Both the position numbers and the translations under genes were made by a program. DNA of 25,423 nucleotides from Enorma sp964624825 (GTDB taxonomy: Bacteria > Actinomycetota > Coriobacteriia > Coriobacteriales > Coriobacteriaceae). Position 1 is the stretch's first letter. Each line of letters opens with the position of its first letter. The notes beneath the pieces were generated by a model. That model was given only the letters and a program-made list of their open reading frames with translations, searched no databases and had not been told where the DNA came from. The DNA is taken from the NCBI GenBank assembly GCA_964624825.1, contig CAZUYD010000026.1, forward strand, positions 1 to 25,423, in the 5' to 3' direction. Shown in pieces: positions 7,422-14,300 of the stretch.

Positions 7422-8813
7422 CTACGCACGCTTGATGAACGCTTGGTATCCCTTGTACGCCTCGTAGATGTCGGCCTTATTGGTGATCTCCCAGAGCGAG
7501 TGCATGGAGAGCACCGCCACGCCGGAATCGATCACGTCCATGCCGTACTCAGCCAGGATATAGGCGATGGTACCGCCGCCGCCCGCGCCGATGCGGCCGA
7601 GCTCGCAGGTTTGGAAGGCGACGCCCGCCTCGTCCATGATGTCGCGCAGCAGTCCCAGGTACTCGGCATCCGCGTCGTTGGAGCCGCCCTTGCCGCGCGA
7701 CCCGGTGTACTTGTTGAAGCATAGGCCGTGTCCCATGAAGGCGGCGTTTTTCTTCTCGAAGCGGTCGGCATAGAGCTGGTCGAAGCCGGCGGAGACATCG
7801 GATGAAAGCATGCGCGAGTTAGCGAGGGCGCGGCGCAGCTTGAGGTCGCCCGACTCGCCCGCGAGCTCCATGATCTCGGCCACGGTATTCTCGAAGAAGC
7901 GGCTGGTCATGCCCGAAGCGCCCACCGAGCCGATCTCCTCCTTGTCTACGAGCAGGGTGACGGCGGTGCGGTCTACCTGCGGCACCGCGAGCTGTGCTGC
8001 GAGCGAGGTGTAGGCGCACACGCGGTCGTCTTGGCCATACCCCAAGATCATCGAGCGGTCGAAGCCCATCTCGCGCGCGGCGCCGGCGGGCACGACCTCG
8101 ATCTCTGCCGAGAGGAAGTCCTCCTCGTCGATGCCGTAGGTGTCGGCGAGGATATTCAGCAAAAGCTGTTTGACCGGACCCTTCTGCTCTTCGTCGCCCT
8201 CGATCGCCACGGGTTTGCCCCCAACGATCACATCGAGGTTCTCATGATCTACCGCCTCGGCGGCAGGCTTTTTCATCTGATCGCCCGCAAGGTGAATGAG
8301 CAGGTCGGAGATGCAGAAGACCGGATCGGTCGGGTCTTCGCCCACGCACACCTCGACGGCGGTGCCGTCCTTCTTGCAGACGACGCCGTGCAGTGCGAGC
8401 GGGGTGGCGACCCAGTGGTACGCCTTCACCCCGCCATAGTAGTGCGTGTCGAGATAGGCCATGTCGCCGGCCTCGTAGAGCGGATTCTGCTTAAGATCGA
8501 GGCGAGGGGAGTCGATGTGCGCACCCAAGATGTTCATGCCCTGCTCCATGGGGGCGGTGCCCAGATTCACGAGCATGAGGGTCTTGTTATGGCAGACGGC
8601 GTACACCTTGTCGCCCGCAGTAAGCGTGCGTCCCGCTGCCTGCATGGTTGCAAGATCGACGTACCCCGCGGCTTCGGCAAGCGCGACGGCAGACTTCACG
8701 CATTCGCGCTCGGTCTTGTTTTCGCTGATAAAGGCTCGGTAGTCCCCGCAAAGCTGTTCGAGCTCTGCGATGGCGGCATCGTCGTAGCTTTTCCAGGCGT
8801 TCGGTCGCTCCAT
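7422..8813 (-). CDS. M18 family aminopeptidase (aspartyl aminopeptidase/ApeA-like)
   Basis: A 463-residue di-zinc aminopeptidase, the normal size for M18. Metal and catalytic motifs are all present: G-A-H-I-D-S-P-R-L-D (His99, Asp101), G-Y-G-Q-D-D-R-V (Asp262 region), the general base and ligand pair D-K-E-E-I-G-S (Glu292, Glu293), D-V-S-A-G-F-D (about 339), and V-L-S-M-H-S-L-W-E (His438). It trims N-terminal residues from peptides in the cytoplasm as a large tetrahedral oligomer; the family often prefers acidic or hydrophobic residues. The frame extends 29 codons upstream, but the ATG at 8813 has AAAGGGG ahead and the extra residues are unlike the family. It lies 148 bases after azlD on the same strand and so could be co-transcribed with it, but the gap is long. 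Confidence 0.95.
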   Translation of the reverse strand: MERPNAWKSYDDAAIAELEQLCGDYRAFISENKTERECVKSAVALAEAAGYVDLATMQAAGRTLTAGDKVYAVCHNKTLMLVNLGTAPMEQGMNILGAHIDSPRLDLKQNPLYEAGDMAYLDTHYYGGVKAYHWVATPLALHGVVCKKDGTAVEVCVGEDPTDPVFCISDLLIHLAGDQMKKPAAEAVDHENLDVIVGGKPVAIEGDEEQKGPVKQLLLNILADTYGIDEEDFLSAEIEVVPAGAAREMGFDRSMILGYGQDDRVCAYTSLAAQLAVPQVDRTAVTLLVDKEEIGSVGASGMTSRFFENTVAEIMELAGESGDLKLRRALANSRMLSSDVSAGFDQLYADRFEKKNAAFMGHGLCFNKYTGSRGKGGSNDADAEYLGLLRDIMDEAGVAFQTCELGRIGAGGGGTIAYILAEYGMDVIDSGVAVLSMHSLWEITNKADIYEAYKGYQAFIKRA

Positions 8814-8961
8814 GGGCGTCCCCTTTCTCTTGCGCGCTTCTCGCTGGCGCATGCTGACAGCGCATGCCCGCACGGGTGCGATTCCGATTCCACATGCCAT
8901 GGTAGCATGCCGGCGAAGCCCGTGCAGTTCTAAGCCGGCCGTCCTTGCATTCGTGGTACGC

Positions 8962-9288
8962 TCAGAAAACTACCTGAATAAGCACCATATACAGCAGGGT
9001 ACCACCCGCGATGGAGATGAGCATGTTGCGGCGCCAGAGATGCAGTGCCAGCACGCTAACAAGCGCGATGGCCTCGGGGATGCCGTGCGTGCCCGAGAAG
9101 AGGTCAACAGAGCGCAGCGAATAGACCACGAGGAGCCCCATCGCGGCAGCAGGCAGCACGCCTCCCAGGTAGGAGACGAATGCGGGCGGCTTGCGGTTTG
9201 CGGGGAACACGATGAACGGCAAGAACCGCGTGATGAGTGTCCCCGCGATGGCGGCGCCGATGGTGATGATCTGCTGGGTGAGGGTCAT
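8962..9288 (-). CDS. azlD: Branched-chain amino acid transporter small subunit AzlD
   Basis: A 108-residue very hydrophobic protein with three to four predicted membrane segments (about 6-27, 39-57, 68-85 and 90-107). The pattern T-R-F-L-P-F-I-V-F near residues 21-29 and Y-L-G-G-V-L-P-A-A-A-M-G-L-L are AzlD signatures. With AzlC it forms the two-component inner-membrane exporter of branched-chain amino acids and analogues. Its ATG overlaps the azlC stop codon (ATGA at 9285-9288), so translation is coupled and the subunits are made together. Confidence 0.92.
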   Translation of the reverse strand: MTLTQQIITIGAAIAGTLITRFLPFIVFPANRKPPAFVSYLGGVLPAAAMGLLVVYSLRSVDLFSGTHGIPEAIALVSVLALHLWRRNMLISIAGGTLLYMVLIQVVF

Positions 9289-10028
9289 TTCGACGCACTC
9301 CGTCTTTTCCGTTTGGCACCGGCGCGCGCGATAGCCTCATGGAACGAAAGCGGCGTCTCTGAGCGCCACATGAGGTAGAAGATGCCGAGAATGAGCGCCA
9401 TGGCGGGGATCATGAACGCGTCCGGGCCAAGCACCGCAAGGCAGGCCGCGCTGGCCGCGACGCCTACGACGGCGGGTACGTTGCCGGTTGCGGCGAGCCA
9501 TTGATCGAGAAAGAGCACGAAGAACAGGGCTGTCAGCACGAAATCGAGTCCGGTGGTGTCGAAGGTGAGCACGTTTCCGAGGATGCCGCCAAGCGTTGCG
9601 CCCGTTATCCAGTACAGGTGGTTGAGCAGCGTGACGAAGAACATGAACCAGGTGCGATCGACATCTGCCGGCGGTTCAACCGAGCTGTTGATGGCGAAGG
9701 TCTCGTCGCACATGCCGAAGATGAGATAGAGCTTCTTGCGGCCGGTGCCTCGAAAGCGCTCGAGCATAGAGAGCCCGTAGAACAGGTGGCGGGCGTTTAC
9801 CATGAGCGCCATGACAAGCGCGATGAGCGGGTTGAATGTCGATAGCAGCAGATCGACCGTCACGAATTCCATCGATCCCGCGAAGATGAGCGCGCTCATG
9901 CACAGGGGATACACGAAGGAGAACCCGCGCGACCCCATGAGAAAGCCGTAGCTGATGCCGAGGAATATGAATCCCGCGCAGATGGGCAGGGTATAGGGAA
10001 GCGCTGCTTTGAATGCCTTAAGCTTCAT
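9285..10028 (-). CDS. azlC: Branched-chain amino acid exporter large subunit AzlC
   Basis: A 247-residue membrane protein with about five to six hydrophobic helices. F-L-G-I-S-Y-G-F-L-M-G-S-R-G-F, then S-A-L-I-F-A-G-S-M-E-F-V-T-V and the helical N-A-R-H-L-F-Y-G-L-S-M-L segment are characteristic of AzlC/YgaZ. It exports leucine, isoleucine, valine or toxic analogues together with AzlD. The C-terminus ends in a basic tail (K-R-K-R-R). The frame opens 11 codons earlier, but the ATG at 10028 has GAGGA upstream and starts directly with the family N-terminus. The region upstream holds non-coding repeats and no visible regulator. Confidence 0.92.
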   Translation of the reverse strand: MKLKAFKAALPYTLPICAGFIFLGISYGFLMGSRGFSFVYPLCMSALIFAGSMEFVTVDLLLSTFNPLIALVMALMVNARHLFYGLSMLERFRGTGRKKLYLIFGMCDETFAINSSVEPPADVDRTWFMFFVTLLNHLYWITGATLGGILGNVLTFDTTGLDFVLTALFFVLFLDQWLAATGNVPAVVGVAASAACLAVLGPDAFMIPAMALILGIFYLMWRSETPLSFHEAIARAGAKRKRRSASK

Positions 10029-10612
10029 AGGGGTAATCCTCGTCATGCATGGCTGCTGCATGGTTGTCTGGCGGCCGACACGGTAATCTCAGCATACAAC
10101 AACTACCGGTACGATGCGGGGCATATTTGAATACCTGCGCTGCATGTATGAGGTGGCGCTGCGCGCATGAGGTACTGCTCGCCTGTTGCTGCTGCTCGAA
10201 CGCTTGCGTCTTCGTGTCGCTGCGCGCATGAGGTGCTGCTGCGTCCTGAAGCCGGGTTTGCGCCCGACTCGACCGACTCTCGCAATCTCGTCTCTCGCAC
10301 CCTGAGGCAACTCGACGCTGCCCCGACTGATCGAGGAAGGAGCGCACCCGCCGCGTCCGATTTCATGTTCTTCGACTTCCGTACGTTCCGGCGCACCCGT
10401 TAGCGAGAGCGCTTTCCAGAGCCCCTCCTTGTGCTAAAGCTGTATCGGAATTTGGGGGGCTATCATGGAGCGCCCACGCTGTTGGTCCTTTCGGGCTCGA
10501 CTTACAGCCGGCCGAGCTCCCCGAGGCTGTATGCCGTACCCGTGCGTTAGTCCTTTCAGGCGATGCGGAGTACCCGTACATGACCTACGTGTTGTATGCC
10601 GTACCCGTGCTG
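10029..10612. other. Long non-coding region rich in direct repeats
   Basis: Nearly 600 bases with no supportable gene: short frames on both strands lack ribosome binding sites and recognisable motifs, and their translations are low-complexity. It contains two separate repeat sets, one around 10138-10240 and one around 10481-10626, described on their own. The azlC promoter must lie at its left end, but I see no clear pair of boxes. Confidence 0.6.
10138..10240. repeat. Three direct copies of a CGCTGCGCGCATGAGGT-like repeat
   Basis: Copies begin at 10138 (diverged, CGCTGCATGTATGAGGTG), 10157 (CGCTGCGCGCATGAGGTAC) and 10218 (CGCTGCGCGCATGAGGTGC), each followed by a variant of TGCT. The last two agree over 23 bases with one mismatch and are 61 bases apart; the first overlaps the second. 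They do not form an array with regular unique spacers, so this is not CRISPR. Confidence 0.6.
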
Positions 10613-10626
10613 TTAGTCCTTCCAGG
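10465..10626. repeat. Degenerate 65-bp tandem repeat
   Basis: The core GTTGGTCCTTTCGGG at 10481, GTTAGTCCTTTCAGG at 10546 and GTTAGTCCTTCCAGG at 10612 recurs with a period of 65-66 bases. Copies two and three also share the preceding TGTATGCCGTACCCGTGC (10528 and 10593). The first copy is more diverged outside the core. It lies just downstream of the small zinc-ribbon gene. Confidence 0.65.
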
Positions 10627-10906
10627 GGTGAGAGGTGAGGTGCCAGCCGTGGCAGTACGGGCAGCGATAGGTGCTTAACCCGCGGCGCCCGTGCTCTTCG
10701 CACGCCGCGATCGCACCAAGCGCCTCCGTGCGCGTTGCATAGCGATTTTTCGAAGCGCAGGCTTTCTCATAGTGGGCCTGGTCGCGCTCGGCTTCGAGCG
10801 CGTCGCGCCGCTTGGATTCCCGGTCAAAAAGATCGCCCATGTCGGAGAGTTCGGATGCAAAGGCGGCGGCTTGCTTGGCTCGTGCGGAGGGCTTTCTGCT
10901 CGACAT
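10613..10906 (-). CDS. Small conserved hypothetical protein, zinc-ribbon-like C-terminus
   Basis: A 97-residue protein. The N-terminal half is charged and helical (S-S-R-K-P-S-A-R-A-K-Q and D-R-E-S-K-R-R-D-A-L-E-A-E-R-D-Q), probably a short coiled helix. The C-terminal 50 residues read K-N-R-Y-A-T-R-T-E-A-L-G-A-I, then Y-R-C-P-Y-C-H-G-W-H-L-T-S. Cys82, Cys85 and His89, perhaps with Cys69 or His72, could bind zinc. The pattern (basic Y-x-T/S-x-x-E-A, then Y-R-C-P-x-C-x-x-W-H-L) is one I associate with small uncharacterised actinobacterial and phage proteins. I chose the ATG at 10906, preceded by GAGGT; the frame opens at 10951. Function is unknown. Confidence 0.7.
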   Translation of the reverse strand: MSSRKPSARAKQAAAFASELSDMGDLFDRESKRRDALEAERDQAHYEKACASKNRYATRTEALGAIAACEEHGRRGLSTYRCPYCHGWHLTSHPWKD

Positions 10907-10954
10907 GATGACCTCGTATCTGGGGTTCGGCTGTGAAATGATGTGACTCAAGTA

Positions 10955-10976
10955 TTCCCAAAACTCAATATGGGAA
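10955..10976. promoter_or_regulatory. Inverted repeat TTCCCA-N10-TGGGAA in a divergent intergenic region
   Basis: Perfect 6-bp arms, 22 bases in all, between the small zinc-ribbon gene (-) and the uracil permease gene (+). Size and placement suit a dimeric repressor site for either gene. No regulator is encoded nearby, so this is only a candidate. Confidence 0.35.
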
Positions 10977-11123
10977 CACAGCTCGCCGGTGCATTACACA
11001 TCAGAGCGCGCTATCCATGTTGTACGTCTGCATTCGCGTGCTTGCGGCTTTCTGTGCAACTCGTTCCACACAGTCGTTGCTGCTTATGCGAGAATGTGAG
11101 GAATCGGCTGAGAGGGGTTGCGT

Positions 11124-12410
11124 ATGAGCGCGCATGAACGAGAAGTCATCGGTGTTGACGAACGCGTGTCGGTCGGGCGCGCTATTCCGCTGGGCATCCA
11201 GCATATGATGAGCATGTTCGGATCGACGGTGCTCGTTCCCGTGCTCACAGGGCTCGACCCTAACGTGGCCATCATGTGCTCAGGCATTGGAACCATCTGC
11301 TATCTGCTGGTCACGGGCAACAAGATTCCGAGCTACCTGGGCAGCTCGTTTGCGTTCATCAGTCCCATTCTCGCGGTCGGGGCAACGCAAGGGCTCGATG
11401 CGGCGATGTCTGGCGTGATTGTTGCCGGCATGGTGTTTCTGGCGGTTGCGGGCATCATCAGGCTCGTAGGAACCGGATGGCTCGATCGTTTGCTGCCGCC
11501 GGTGCTCGTCGCGTCTGTCATGGTGGTCATTGGCGTCGGGCTTTCGGCGACGGCGGTCGATATGGCGTTCATGCAAGATCTGTCCGATGGCACCACGGCG
11601 TTCTATGGTCTCGGTGCGATCGTGGCGGCGATCACGCTTGTCGCGGCGGTTGTGTTCTCGAGCATGGGCGGCATCTTCGGGACGGTTCCCGTGCTGCTCG
11701 CCATCATCGTGGGATACCTCATTTCGCTTCCGTTGGGTCTTGTCGATTTCACGTCGGTGGCGGAAGCGGCGTGGATCGGGTTGCCGAACATCTCGGTGCC
11801 GCGCTTCGATGTGGGCGCTATTGTGTTGGTTGCTCCAGTTGCGATCGTGGTGGTCATCGAGCATATTGGGCATTTGCTCGCGGTGGGCGAGATCGTCGGC
11901 AAGGATTACCGATCCATGCTTCCGCGCTCGCTCGCAGGCGACGGCATCTCGACCATGATTTCGGGCTTTTTGGGAGGCCCGCCCACCACGACCTACGCTG
12001 AGAACATCGGCGTTATGAGCGTGACGCGTGTCTACTCCACGCAGATTTTCTGGTATGCGGGCGGCTTCGCGTTCGTTATCGGCGGGTTCTGCCCCAAGTT
12101 GGCGGCGCTCATCCAATCGATTCCCGGGCCTGTGATGGGCGGCGTGTGCCTGCTGCTCTTTGGCCTGATCGCTTCGAACGGCCTGCGCATGCTCGTGTCG
12201 AACCGCGTCGATTTCGACGAGAACCGCAACCTCATGATCGCTTCGGTCGTCATCATCGTGGGCGTGGGCATGGAGGCAAGCGGTATCTCGATTCCCATCG
12301 GCGACTACACGCTTCCCGGCATGGCGACCTCGGCGCTGGCGGGTATCCTGCTCAACCTCATCTTGCCGGGCAGGGGCAACAAGGTCGTTGAAGGCTCTGC
12401 GGAGGAATAA
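11124..12410 (+). CDS. uraA: Uracil permease, NCS2 (nucleobase:cation symporter-2) family
   Basis: A 428-residue inner-membrane transporter with about 14 hydrophobic segments, as expected for UraA. The substrate and proton site residues are visible: V-I-E-H-I-G-H (Glu246) and T-T-T-Y-A-E-N-I-G-V-M (Glu293), corresponding to E. coli UraA Glu241 and Glu290. The sequence from E-H-I-G-H through R-V-Y-S-T to P-G-P-V-M-G-G-V follows UraA closely, so uracil/H+ symport is preferred over xanthine transport. The ATG at 11124 has AGAGGGG at six-base spacing. It stands alone, with no pyrimidine genes beside it, and ends at a terminator shared with the convergent DAHP synthase gene. No PyrR or riboswitch structure is evident upstream. 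Confidence 0.92.
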   Translation: MSAHEREVIGVDERVSVGRAIPLGIQHMMSMFGSTVLVPVLTGLDPNVAIMCSGIGTICYLLVTGNKIPSYLGSSFAFISPILAVGATQGLDAAMSGVIVAGMVFLAVAGIIRLVGTGWLDRLLPPVLVASVMVVIGVGLSATAVDMAFMQDLSDGTTAFYGLGAIVAAITLVAAVVFSSMGGIFGTVPVLLAIIVGYLISLPLGLVDFTSVAEAAWIGLPNISVPRFDVGAIVLVAPVAIVVVIEHIGHLLAVGEIVGKDYRSMLPRSLAGDGISTMISGFLGGPPTTTYAENIGVMSVTRVYSTQIFWYAGGFAFVIGGFCPKLAALIQSIPGPVMGGVCLLLFGLIASNGLRMLVSNRVDFDENRNLMIASVVIIVGVGMEASGISIPIGDYTLPGMATSALAGILLNLILPGRGNKVVEGSAEE

Positions 12411-12442
12411 GGATCATTCGCACGAGAGTTCCGTGTTAAGTT

Positions 12443-12481
12443 CGAGGCGGCCGCTCCCTTATGGGGGCGACCGCCTCGTTT
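12443..12481 (+). terminator. Terminator after the uracil permease gene
   Basis: CGAGGCGGCCGCTCCC pairs with GGGGGCGACCGCCTCG around a short TTAT-type loop, with one internal mismatch, and is followed by TTT. It lies about 30 bases after the permease stop. The U-tract is short but the stem is very strong. Confidence 0.7.
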
Positions 12482-12518
12482 GCTGCGGCCGCAGGGTTCG
12501 AATAGTTGCCATGTGCGG

Positions 12519-12559
12519 GCACGATGCGCGAGCAGATGCCGCGCGGACGCGCATCGTGC
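12519..12559 (-). terminator. Strong hairpin after the DAHP synthase gene
   Basis: GCACGATGCGCG (12519-12530) and CGCGCATCGTGC (12548-12559) are perfect 12-bp complements around a 17-base loop, 17 bases past the DAHP synthase stop. No T-run follows, so it may be a weak terminator or an RNA-end-protecting structure. Confidence 0.5.
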
Positions 12560-12575
12560 GCCGCGGGGTGCCTCG

Positions 12576-13604
12576 CTAAATGCGTTCGGCCAGATCGAGC
12601 ACCATATGCTCCGTCTTCTCCCAACCCAAGCACGCGTCGGTGATGGATTTGCCATAGACGCCGCCGTCGATCGGCTGGTTGCCGTCCTCGAGATAGCTCT
12701 CGACCATGAAGCCGCGCACCAGATGCCGGATGGTCTTCGAGCGACGCATGGAGTCGGCCACCTCGTGACAGATGCGAATCTGCTCGAATGGCCGCTTGCC
12801 CGAGTTGTCGTGGTTGCAGTCGATAATGACGGCGGGGTTGGAGAAGTCGGCCTCGGTGTACTGCTCCGCGAGACGCTCCAGGTATTCGAAGTGGTAGTTG
12901 GGGTAATTGATGCCGTCTAGCCCCACATAGCCGCGCAGCACCGCGTGGACGAGCGGGTTTCCGGTGGTTTCGACCTCCCAGTTGCGGAAGATGAACGTCT
13001 GCGGCTGCTGGGCGGCGTATATGGAGTTCAGCATGACGCTTGTGGAGCCGCCGGTGGGGTTCTTCATGCCGACGGGCATGGGCACGCCGCTCGCCACCAA
13101 ACGATGCTCCTGGTTTTCCACGGAACGCGCACCCACGGCAATGTATCCAAGCACATCGATGAGATATTGGTAGTTGGTGGGATAGAGCATCTCGTCTGCG
13201 GTGAACATGCCCGTCTCTTCTGCGACGCGCAGATGCATGCGGCGGATGGCCTTCACGCCGCCGAGCAGATCGGAGGGGCCTTCGGGATCGGGGTTGTGCA
13301 GCAAGCCCTTGTAACCGGTTCCCTTGGTGCGCGGTTTGTTGGTGTACACGCGCGGAACGATGAACAGGCGCTCGCGCACCCGCTCGGCAAGTTTGGCAAG
13401 ACGGCAGACGTATTCGAGCACCGAATCCTCGCGGTCGGCCGAGCAGGGGCCGATGATGAGCAGACGCCGATCGTCCTCGCCCGAAAGAATCGAGGAGACT
13501 TGCGCATCGAATTCGGGCTTTCTCGCTGCGGTCTCTGGAGAGAGCGGCATCTCCGCACGAATCTCCTTGGGGATGGGTAGTAGGCGCTTGAACTCCATAG
13601 ACAT
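12576..13604 (-). CDS. 3-deoxy-7-phosphoheptulonate synthase, class I (AroF/G/H type)
   Basis: A 342-residue class I DAHP synthase, which joins phosphoenolpyruvate and erythrose 4-phosphate in the first shikimate-pathway step. Diagnostic segments are I-I-G-P-C-S-A-D (metal-ligand Cys), N-K-P-R-T-K-G-T-G-Y-K-G-L (PEP binding), V-G-M-K-N-P-T-G-G-S and D-C-N-H-D-N-S-G-K (metal-ligand His). The N-terminus of about 50 residues is the usual feedback-regulatory extension. Which aromatic amino acid inhibits it cannot be read from this, so no symbol is given. I prefer the ATG at 13604 (GAGGA upstream); an ATG at 13619 overlaps the stop of a 12-codon upstream frame and would be translationally coupled. 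It stands alone among unrelated genes. Confidence 0.93.
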   Translation of the reverse strand: MSMEFKRLLPIPKEIRAEMPLSPETAARKPEFDAQVSSILSGEDDRRLLIIGPCSADREDSVLEYVCRLAKLAERVRERLFIVPRVYTNKPRTKGTGYKGLLHNPDPEGPSDLLGGVKAIRRMHLRVAEETGMFTADEMLYPTNYQYLIDVLGYIAVGARSVENQEHRLVASGVPMPVGMKNPTGGSTSVMLNSIYAAQQPQTFIFRNWEVETTGNPLVHAVLRGYVGLDGINYPNYHFEYLERLAEQYTEADFSNPAVIIDCNHDNSGKRPFEQIRICHEVADSMRRSKTIRHLVRGFMVESYLEDGNQPIDGGVYGKSITDACLGWEKTEHMVLDLAERI

Positions 13605-13615
13605 GGTCTGGTTCC

Positions 13616-13654
13616 TCATTCTTCGCTGCGGATGATGCGTGCAAGCCGGCTCAT
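13616..13654 (-). CDS. Possible 12-residue upstream peptide before DAHP synthase
   Basis: ATG at 13654 reads M-S-R-L-A-R-I-I-R-S-E-E and stops at TGA 13616-13618, which overlaps the alternative DAHP synthase ATG at 13619. It contains no aromatic residues, so it is not an attenuator peptide of the usual Phe/Tyr/Trp kind. The ribosome binding site is weak. It may be chance or a translational coupling device. Confidence 0.2.
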   Translation of the reverse strand: MSRLARIIRSEE

Positions 13655-13774
13655 TATCTCGCTCAGCCTTCTCGTCCAGACACTATACTCTCTGCGAAAC
13701 CTAGTTGTTACGAATATCCTTGCCGGTCGGTTTCGATTCTTTCGCGGCGGGGATGAGCCTCTGCTTGCGAGACG

Positions 13775-13780
13775 ATTATA
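13775..13780 (-). promoter_or_regulatory. Candidate -10 box (TATAAT) for DAHP synthase
   Basis: A consensus TATAAT on the minus strand, with a T-rich segment (TTTTGG) about 17 bases upstream as a weak -35. Transcription from here would give a leader of roughly 160 bases before the DAHP synthase start. The -35 overlaps one arm of the neighbouring inverted repeat. Confidence 0.45.
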
Positions 13781-13793
13781 ACTTTTCGGCCTC

Positions 13794-14001
13794 GTGGCCA
13801 AAAAAGCACGATAGGTTGCATGGTTTGCCCCGCGTCGTGGGTTCCGGGCGGGGCGGAGCGCTCATTCAGGGGTCCAGAAGCCTCCTGAGACCCCCGAATA
13901 CCGCGTTTCCGGCCGACCGGGACGCCATGAAAGCCCCCTTTCGCCTCCCGAGGGCCTCCACGGCCCCCGATCGCTGCAACCTATCGCACCTTTTTGGCCA
14001 C
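13794..14001. repeat. Intergenic element bounded by 27-bp inverted repeats
   Basis: The left arm (13794-13820, GTGGCCAAAAAA...ATAGGTTGCA) and the right arm (13975-14001, TGCAACCTAT...TTTTTGGCCAC) are reverse complements except for a few central bases. Between them lies a further hairpin, ATTCAGGGGTC (13864-13874) with GACCCCCGAAT (13889-13899), one mismatch and a 14-base loop, plus a CCCCGC/GCGGGG pair. It has no open frame with a ribosome binding site. It could be a MITE-like insertion, a mobile intergenic repeat, or a structured RNA. Confidence 0.65.
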
Positions 14002-14027
14002 CGGTGCGGAAATTTGCGCGAATGGGG

Positions 14028-14055
14028 GCGCCGCCCGCCCCCCGGGCGGCGCTTT
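14028..14055 (+). terminator. Strong GC hairpin with short T-run
   Basis: GCGCCGCCCG and CGGGCGGCGC form a perfect 10-bp stem with a CCCCC loop, followed by TTT. It looks like a plus-strand terminator, yet no plus-strand gene precedes it, so it would end either stray transcription or a non-coding transcript from the element to its left. Confidence 0.45.
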
Positions 14056-14235
14056 GAGTCGGCAGCTTATAGAATCATATGCGAAACGCGTTGGACGGCA
14101 TCTTTCCCGACGGGATGATATGGTGCCGCTGCGCGTCTTGCATTGGGAGCAACGCAGGTTGCAGGAGTCTTTATCGTGGAGTAGGCGTGTGCGCAGAATC
14201 CATTGCCGCTGGCACCACGGTGAATAAAATGATAA

Positions 14236-14264
14236 TTGCAGAGTATGCGATGTGGCATTATAAA
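14236..14264 (+). promoter_or_regulatory. Candidate promoter for deoC
   Basis: TTGCAG (14236-14241) and TATAAA (14259-14264) are separated by exactly 17 bases, and the -10 ends 36 bases before the deoC ATG. The -10 is close to consensus, the -35 only fair. An inverted repeat TGGTGCC (14121-14127) / GGCACCA (14211-14217) lies upstream. Confidence 0.55.
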
Positions 14265-14300
14265 CGACCATGATTTCTGTTCCGAGCAAGGAGGATTGAG

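Larger units (their letters stand above)
13605..14300. other. Long divergent intergenic region with structured element
   Basis: About 700 bases between DAHP synthase (-) and deoC (+). It contains a candidate TATAAT promoter and a leader with a mini-frame on the DAHP synthase side, a structured inverted-repeat element at 13794-14001, a strong GC hairpin at 14028-14055, and a TTGCAG/TATAAA promoter for deoC. Open frames through it (for example 13705-14118 on the plus strand) look non-coding. Confidence 0.6.

Noticed and set aside
8031..8933. 300-codon open frame opposite the M18 aminopeptidase
   Set aside because: It is the complement of a complete, motif-rich peptidase gene and has no start signal of its own.
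10138..10626. Possible CRISPR array in the repeat-rich region
   Set aside because: Repeats are few and degenerate, come from two unrelated families, lack regular unique spacers, and no cas genes are nearby.
12436..13644. 402-codon open frame in another frame of the DAHP synthase gene
   Set aside because: The true enzyme motifs are in the overlapping frame; this one is Arg/His/Pro-rich with no recognisable domain.
13705..14118. 137-codon plus-strand frame in the DAHP synthase-deoC gap
   Set aside because: It runs through the inverted-repeat element, lacks a ribosome binding site and resembles no protein.
14121..14217. T-box or riboswitch upstream of deoC suggested by TGGTGCC/GGCACCA and GCAAC/GTTGC pairs
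   Set aside because: No T-box sequence, specifier loop or known riboswitch core is visible; the pairs are short and 83 bases apart.
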